Shown piece by piece: positions 59,771-64,000 of a DNA stretch of 64,000 nt. Source of the stretch: Microbacterium sp. LWH11-1.2 (GTDB lineage Bacteria; Actinomycetota; Actinomycetes; Actinomycetales; Microbacteriaceae); NCBI RefSeq assembly GCF_038397745.1, contig NZ_CP151636.1, positions 2,604,001-2,668,000 of the forward strand, in the 5' to 3' direction. The translations under genes were made by a program, and so were the position numbers. How positions within the stretch are numbered: the stretch's first letter is position 1; each line of letters starts with the position of its first letter. Below the pieces are notes generated by a model. The model had not been told where the DNA came from and searched no databases. It worked only from the letters and a program-made list of their open reading frames with translations.

Positions 59771-61111
59771 ATGCTCCCGCACCACATCGACGCCCTTGAT
59801 GCATGGCGCTCGCTTCCCATCAAGCAGCAGCCGCAGTGGCCCGACGCGGACCGCGTCGCCGACGTCTCCCGCCAGATCGCCGCTCTCCCGCCGCTGGTCT
59901 TCGCGGGTGAGGTCGACAACCTCCGTGATCGCCTCGCGCGCGCAGCATCCGGAAAGGCCTTCCTGCTCCAGGGCGGCGACTGCGCCGAGACCTTCGCCGG
60001 CGCGACCGCCGAGCAGATCCGCAACCGCATCAAGACGGTGCTGCAGATGGCCGTCGTGCTCACCTACGGCGCCTCGATGCCCATCGTCAAGATGGGGCGC
60101 ATGGCCGGACAGTTCGCCAAGCCCCGCTCGAGCGACAGCGAGACCCGCGGTGACGTCACGCTTCCGGCGTACCGCGGCGACATCGTCAACGGCTACGACT
60201 TCACCGAGGGCTCCCGTCAGGCCGATCCCGGTCGCCTGCTGCAGGGGTACCACACGGCTGTCTCCACCCTGAACCTCATCCGCGCCTTCACCCAGGGCGG
60301 CTTCGCCGACCTCCGCGAGGTGCACTCGTGGAACAAGGGCTTCGCGCAGAACCCCGCCAACCAGCGCTACGAGCGCATGGCCGCCGAGATCGACCGCGCC
60401 ATCAAGTTCATGGAGGCCGCGGGCGCCGACTTCGACGAGCTGAAGCGCGTCGAGTTCTTCACCGGCCACGAGGGTCTGCTGATGGACTACGAGCGCCCGA
60501 TGACGCGCATCGACTCGCGCACGGACACGCCGTACAACACCTCGGCGCACTTCCTGTGGATCGGTGAGCGCACCCGCGAGCTCGACGGCGCGCACGTCGA
60601 CTACTTCTCGAAGATCCGCAACCCCATCGGTGTGAAGCTCGGCCCGACGACCACGCCGGAGACCGCGCTCGCGCTGATCGACAAGCTCGACCCCGAGCGC
60701 GAGCCCGGCCGACTGACCTTCATCACGCGCATGGGTGCGGGGAAGATCCGCGACGCCCTGCCCCCGCTGCTGGAGGCCGTGCGCGACTCCGGCGCGCAGC
60801 CGCTGTGGGTGACGGATCCGATGCACGGCAACGGCATCACGACCCCGACCGGCTACAAGACCCGTCGCTTCGACGACGTCGTCGACGAGGTGCGCGGCTT
60901 CTTCGAGGCGCATCGCGCGGTGGGCACGTTCCCCGGCGGCATCCACGTCGAGCTCACGGGAGACGATGTCACCGAGTGCCTCGGCGGATCCGAGCAGATC
61001 GACGAGGCAGCACTCGCCACGCGCTACGAGAGCCTGTGCGACCCGCGCCTGAACCACATGCAGTCGCTCGAGCTGGCGTTCCTCGTCGCGGAGGAGCTCG
61101 AGAAGCGCTGA
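59771..61111 (+). CDS. aroG: Class II DAHP synthase
   Basis: A 446-residue class II 3-deoxy-D-arabino-heptulosonate 7-phosphate synthase, the first shikimate-pathway enzyme, condensing PEP and erythrose-4-phosphate. Key motifs are LLQGGDCAETF (metal Cys), VKMGRMAGQFAKPRS, WVTDPMHGN and GGIHVELTGDDVTEC. Length is close to M. tuberculosis AroG (462). ATG 59771 is 6 nt after the TAGGCT -10. The window also holds tyrA, but the two are far apart. Confidence 0.96.
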   Translation: MLPHHIDALDAWRSLPIKQQPQWPDADRVADVSRQIAALPPLVFAGEVDNLRDRLARAASGKAFLLQGGDCAETFAGATAEQIRNRIKTVLQMAVVLTYGASMPIVKMGRMAGQFAKPRSSDSETRGDVTLPAYRGDIVNGYDFTEGSRQADPGRLLQGYHTAVSTLNLIRAFTQGGFADLREVHSWNKGFAQNPANQRYERMAAEIDRAIKFMEAAGADFDELKRVEFFTGHEGLLMDYERPMTRIDSRTDTPYNTSAHFLWIGERTRELDGAHVDYFSKIRNPIGVKLGPTTTPETALALIDKLDPEREPGRLTFITRMGAGKIRDALPPLLEAVRDSGAQPLWVTDPMHGNGITTPTGYKTRRFDDVVDEVRGFFEAHRAVGTFPGGIHVELTGDDVTECLGGSEQIDEAALATRYESLCDPRLNHMQSLELAFLVAEELEKR

Positions 61112-61130
61112 GTCGACGGCTTTCGTCGAA

Positions 61131-61178
61131 CGCAGAGAACCCGCCCCCCGGATGATCGGGAGGGCGGGTTCTCTGCGT
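61131..61178. terminator. Bidirectional terminator hairpin
   Basis: CGCAGAGAACCCGCCC (61131-61146) pairs perfectly with GGGCGGGTTCTCTGCG (61162-61177) between convergent aroG and the kinase gene; TTTTT follows at 61184. Confidence 0.88.
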
Positions 61179-61211
61179 CTGTCGTTTTTCGGGCGAGGGG
61201 CGTCGGCGACA

Positions 61212-63143
61212 TCACCCCGCGGCGAAGACGCGCACCTCCGTCCCGCGTACGCGGGACTCTCCGGCCTTCGGGTCGGTGCGCGTCGCGGTGAAGATGTCCC
61301 AGACGAGTTCCGGCGCCGCAGTGACCGGCTTGAATCCGGCGTCCTGCAGCTGCTTGACGGCATCGCGGATCGAGATGCCGGACACGTCGGGGATCTCGAT
61401 GGGCTCGGGCCCCAGGGAGACGATCAGCCGCATGTCGTCACCGGGACGCCAGTTGCCCGACTCGGAGCGGTCGGCGTAGCCGATGACCCGGCCCTCGGCG
61501 ATCGTGTCGCTGTACTGCTCGACGCGTTCGTCGAGCACGTTCAGGCCCTTGTCGGTGAGCGCCTGGGTCGCCTGCTGCACGGAGGTGTCGGAGACGTCGG
61601 GCAGCGATCCCAGCGAGACGAAGAGGTCGACGGTGTCGGCTTCGAAGAGGTCGCATCCCTCGCCGCACTCGTAGGCGTCGCCGCCGGCACGCGGCGTCAC
61701 GTACGCGTTGATGACGATCCCCTCGTCGGCATCCGAGAACAGTTCCAGGGTCTCGTCGGGGACCGTGACGTTCAGCTCGTCCAGATAGGCGCGCGCCTCG
61801 TCCTCGGTCTTGCCGTTGAGGGTCTCGATCGAGTGCGGCTCAGGCCCGAGCGAGATCAGCACGGTCACCTCGCCGTTCTTCTCCAGTCGGTCGCCGGCCT
61901 GCGGATCGGTGCGGATCGCCAGATCCTTCTCGACGTCGACCGAGTACTCCTCGCCCCGCAAGGGGGTGAGTCCTTCCGCGGTGAGCGCCTCGGCGGCCTG
62001 CTCGTAGGTCGAGCCGGCGACATCCGGCACGGCGATCAGTGACCCGGGCCCTGAGCCGAACCACCAGCCGACTCCACCGGCGAGAACGGCGAGGAGCAGG
62101 ACGAGCGTGAGCAGGAACGCGCCACGTGCGCGTCGACGCGACGCGCGACGGCGAAGGACCGTCGCGTTGTCGATCGGCGCGGGCGCCGGTGCCGTCGGGT
62201 CGGCGATCACCATCGTGCCGGGCAGAACCTTGGTGAGGTCGCCCGAGTCGCCCTGGCTGCGCTGCGACATCGTCGCGGCGGCGACCGCCGGAGCGATGCC
62301 CAGCTCGCGCTCGATCTCCCGCAGACGGTCGAGCATCTGCTGGGCGTCATCCGGTCGTTCGTCCGGGGACTTCTCGGTCGCCCAGAGGACGAGCTCGTCG
62401 AGGGGCTCGGGTACGGCCGGATTGCGCACGCTCGGACGGGGGACCGACTCGGTGGCGTGCTGGAACGCGATCTGCATCGGCTGCTCGCCCTTGTATGGCT
62501 GCTCGCCGACCAGCATCTCGTAGAGCATGATGCCGAGCGCGTAGATGTCGCTCCGCGCGTCGGCGGTGCCGCGGGTCACGAGCTCGGGGGCCAGGTAGGC
62601 GATCGTGCCGAGCAGCTGCTGCCCGGTCGCCGTGTTCGCCGTCGTGGCCCTGGCGAGGCCGAAGTCACCGATCTTGATACGGCCGTCCTCCGCGAGGAGC
62701 ACGTTCTCCGGCTTCACGTCGCGATGCACGATCCCGGCACGGTGCGCGGCGGAGAGACCGGCGAGGATCGCGTCCATGATCGTGATCGTCTGGGGGATCG
62801 TGAGGCGCTTCTGCTCGCGCAGCAGCTCGCGGAGGGTGATACCGGGAAGGTACTCCATCACGAGGTAGGCGAGTTCGCCGTCCTGGCCCTGGTCGAACAC
62901 GTTGACCACGTGCGGATCGGCGAGCCGGGCGGCGGCTCGCGCCTCCTGGATGAACCGGCTCTGGAAGGCGGAGTCATCGCTGAGGTGCGCGTGCATGACC
63001 TTGAGGGCGATGCGGCGCTCGAGGCGGAGGTCCGTCGCGACGTAGACCGTGGCCATCCCACCGCGGGCGATGCGCGCCCGTACACGGTAGCGGCCGTCGA
63101 CAAGCCGCCCGATGAGGGGGTCGGCCTGATGATTGGTCGTCAC
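61212..63143 (-). CDS. PASTA-domain Ser/Thr protein kinase (PknL/PknB type)
   Basis: A 643-residue transmembrane kinase. The cytoplasmic kinase domain (1-280) has ARGGMATVY, Lys48 in IALKVM, HRDVKPEN (139-146) and DFG (159-161). A basic juxtamembrane segment RRRASRRRAR precedes one membrane helix at about 341-365. Four extracellular PASTA repeats follow to about 640, sensing peptidoglycan or lipid II. The place next to aroG fits PknL; the M. tuberculosis PknL lacks PASTA, the C. glutamicum one has them. GTG 63143 lies 6 nt after TAGAAT, so the mRNA seems leaderless. GarA in this window is a plausible substrate. Confidence 0.93.
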   Translation of the reverse strand: MTTNHQADPLIGRLVDGRYRVRARIARGGMATVYVATDLRLERRIALKVMHAHLSDDSAFQSRFIQEARAAARLADPHVVNVFDQGQDGELAYLVMEYLPGITLRELLREQKRLTIPQTITIMDAILAGLSAAHRAGIVHRDVKPENVLLAEDGRIKIGDFGLARATTANTATGQQLLGTIAYLAPELVTRGTADARSDIYALGIMLYEMLVGEQPYKGEQPMQIAFQHATESVPRPSVRNPAVPEPLDELVLWATEKSPDERPDDAQQMLDRLREIERELGIAPAVAAATMSQRSQGDSGDLTKVLPGTMVIADPTAPAPAPIDNATVLRRRASRRRARGAFLLTLVLLLAVLAGGVGWWFGSGPGSLIAVPDVAGSTYEQAAEALTAEGLTPLRGEEYSVDVEKDLAIRTDPQAGDRLEKNGEVTVLISLGPEPHSIETLNGKTEDEARAYLDELNVTVPDETLELFSDADEGIVINAYVTPRAGGDAYECGEGCDLFEADTVDLFVSLGSLPDVSDTSVQQATQALTDKGLNVLDERVEQYSDTIAEGRVIGYADRSESGNWRPGDDMRLIVSLGPEPIEIPDVSGISIRDAVKQLQDAGFKPVTAAPELVWDIFTATRTDPKAGESRVRGTEVRVFAAG

Positions 63144-63149
63144 GTCAGA

Positions 63150-63155
63150 ATTCTA
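63150..63155 (-). promoter_or_regulatory. -10 box for kinase gene
   Basis: TAGAAT on the minus strand ends 6 nt before GTG 63143. Confidence 0.55.
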
Positions 63156-63221
63156 TGGAGAACTGCCTGAAAGACAGGGGAGCGGCTCACCCCTGAGGGC
63201 TGTGGGTTTTCCGAACGGCGC

Positions 63222-64000
63222 TCAGCCATGCAGGGCGAGCCAGGTGTATGCCTGCGCTTCCCACTGGCCGTACTTGTCCGGATAGGCCGAGATCTGCACG
63301 GCCTGGGCTGCATCCGTGAAGGCCATGCCCTCCCATCCGGGGATGTCGAGCAGTCCGCGGGTCGTGAGGCCGTTCGGGTCGCTCGGGCCTCCGTAGAACA
63401 CCCGGGTGCTGCGATCCGCGTCCATGATCTGCTCGGGCGAACCCCACCCCGTGCTCGGGCGCTGCTGGAAGATGCCGAGAGAGTCGCGGTCGCCCCAGTC
63501 GAGATTGCGCAGCCCCGACTCGACCATCCCGGTCGCGAGGGCGATCGCGACCGCCCGGTCCGAGACGCCGAGCTCTCGTCCGATACGGATGATGAGCGCC
63601 GCGTTCGCGGCCTGCTCGGCCGTGAGGGCCGTCGCTTCCGGAGTGACGGCCGCCGCCGCCGCGGGGGCCGGTGCACCCTGCACGGCGAGCGTCTGCCCCG
63701 GGTAGATGATCGAGGATGAATCGAGCCCGTTCAGCGCGAACAGCGTCTGGGTGGTCGTGCCGTAGGCCTGTGCGATGCCGAAGACGGTGTCGCCGGCGAC
63801 GACGACGTGCGTCGCGGCCGGTGCGACCGAGGTCGCGGGTGCTGCTGCGGGCGCCGCAGCAGGTGCAGCGGCACCGGACACGACGAGAGCCTGACCCGGA
63901 TAGATGACGGAGTCGCGGGTCAGGCCGTTCGCACCCAGCACGGCGTCGACGGTGGTGCCGTACTGCGCCGCGATCGCGTACACGGTGTCGCCGGAGACGA
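63222..64000 (-). CDS. LysM-repeat lysozyme-like protein, 5' end missing
   Basis: The C-terminal 258 or so residues of an exported peptidoglycan-active protein; the reading frame stays open to the window edge, so signal peptide and perhaps more LysM repeats lie outside. Visible are two LysM repeats (VSGDTVYAIAAQYGTTVDAV and VAGDTVFGIAQAYGTTTQTL, each ending IYPGQ) joined by Ala/Pro linkers. A C-terminal domain follows with VAIALATGMVESGLRNLDWGDRDSLGIFQQRPSTGWG, where the Glu in ESGL is the likely catalytic acid. It sits upstream of the PASTA kinase gene on the same strand, 78 nt apart. Confidence 0.85.
   Translation of the reverse strand, partial: VSGDTVYAIAAQYGTTVDAVLGANGLTRDSVIYPGQALVVSGAAAPAAAPAAAPATSVAPAATHVVVAGDTVFGIAQAYGTTTQTLFALNGLDSSSIIYPGQTLAVQGAPAPAAAAAVTPEATALTAEQAANAALIIRIGRELGVSDRAVAIALATGMVESGLRNLDWGDRDSLGIFQQRPSTGWGSPEQIMDADRSTRVFYGGPSDPNGLTTRGLLDIPGWEGMAFTDAAQAVQISAYPDKYGQWEAQAYTWLALHG

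Overview
The window is high-GC bacterial DNA from an actinobacterium, most likely family Microbacteriaceae (Microbacterium-like). The inference rests on actinobacterial protein families (class II DAHP synthase, GarA-type FHA protein, FtsR-type MerR regulator, imuA'-imuB-dnaE2 mutasome, DUF222-HNH '13E12' protein), GTG starts, gene order shared with Mycobacterium tuberculosis Rv1691-Rv1713 (as recalled), and many genes whose start codon lies exactly 6 nt after a TANNNT -10 box (apparently leaderless mRNAs). No IS element, prophage or CRISPR array was seen.

Layout. 1-3180: 3' end of an rRNA operon (23S lacking its 5' end, 5S, strong terminator). 3208-19639: a tightly packed, mostly overlapping gene string on the plus strand: a repeat-expanded TPR protein, HAD phosphatase, small protein, tlyA, nadK, recN, pyrG, ADP-ribose pyrophosphatase, xerD, parA-like, scpA, scpB, rluB, tyrA, cmk, der. 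It mixes genome maintenance (RecN, XerD, ParA/ScpAB), rRNA modification and ribosome assembly (TlyA, RluB, Der) and nucleotide/aromatic metabolism. 19701-27709: an accessory-like stretch with a Nudix-NYN fusion, a frameshifted LexA-controlled HNH nuclease, small regulatory or enzymatic genes, tRNA-Pro(GGG), two acetyltransferases and an orphan SMI1/KNR4-type gene.

27786-33923: a catabolic region. A TetR-controlled NCS1 permease plus amidohydrolase lies beside a Gfo/Idh oxidoreductase, a divergent SAH-hydrolase-like protein and an IclR regulator. 33927-34971: a patatin-like protein preceded by a short leader ORF and a 12-bp inverted repeat. 35683-41499: SOS mutasome imuA'-imuB-dnaE2 with a LexA box. 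41617-45979: prepilin peptidase, small proteins, CYTH protein and a three-gene type III polyketide cluster.

46079-64000: lipoamide dehydrogenase, CopC, garA-ftsR-merR, a ParA-like ATPase, pyruvate carboxylase, a Pro/Glu-repeat MinD-like ATPase, peptide deformylase, then fadD, acyltransferase, class II DAHP synthase and a PASTA kinase (the fadD15-Rv2182c-aroG-pknL neighbourhood of M. tuberculosis), ending in a LysM lysozyme-like protein cut by the window edge. Convergent gene pairs here share bidirectional hairpin terminators.

Least explained observations: the leader ORF plus inverted repeat ahead of the patatin gene, the SAH-hydrolase-like protein that has lost the family's GHPS and DDGGD signatures, the Nudix-NYN fusion, the LexA box overlapping the -10 of the HNH gene, and the recent DNA-level expansion of the YNRDSAPRR repeat.
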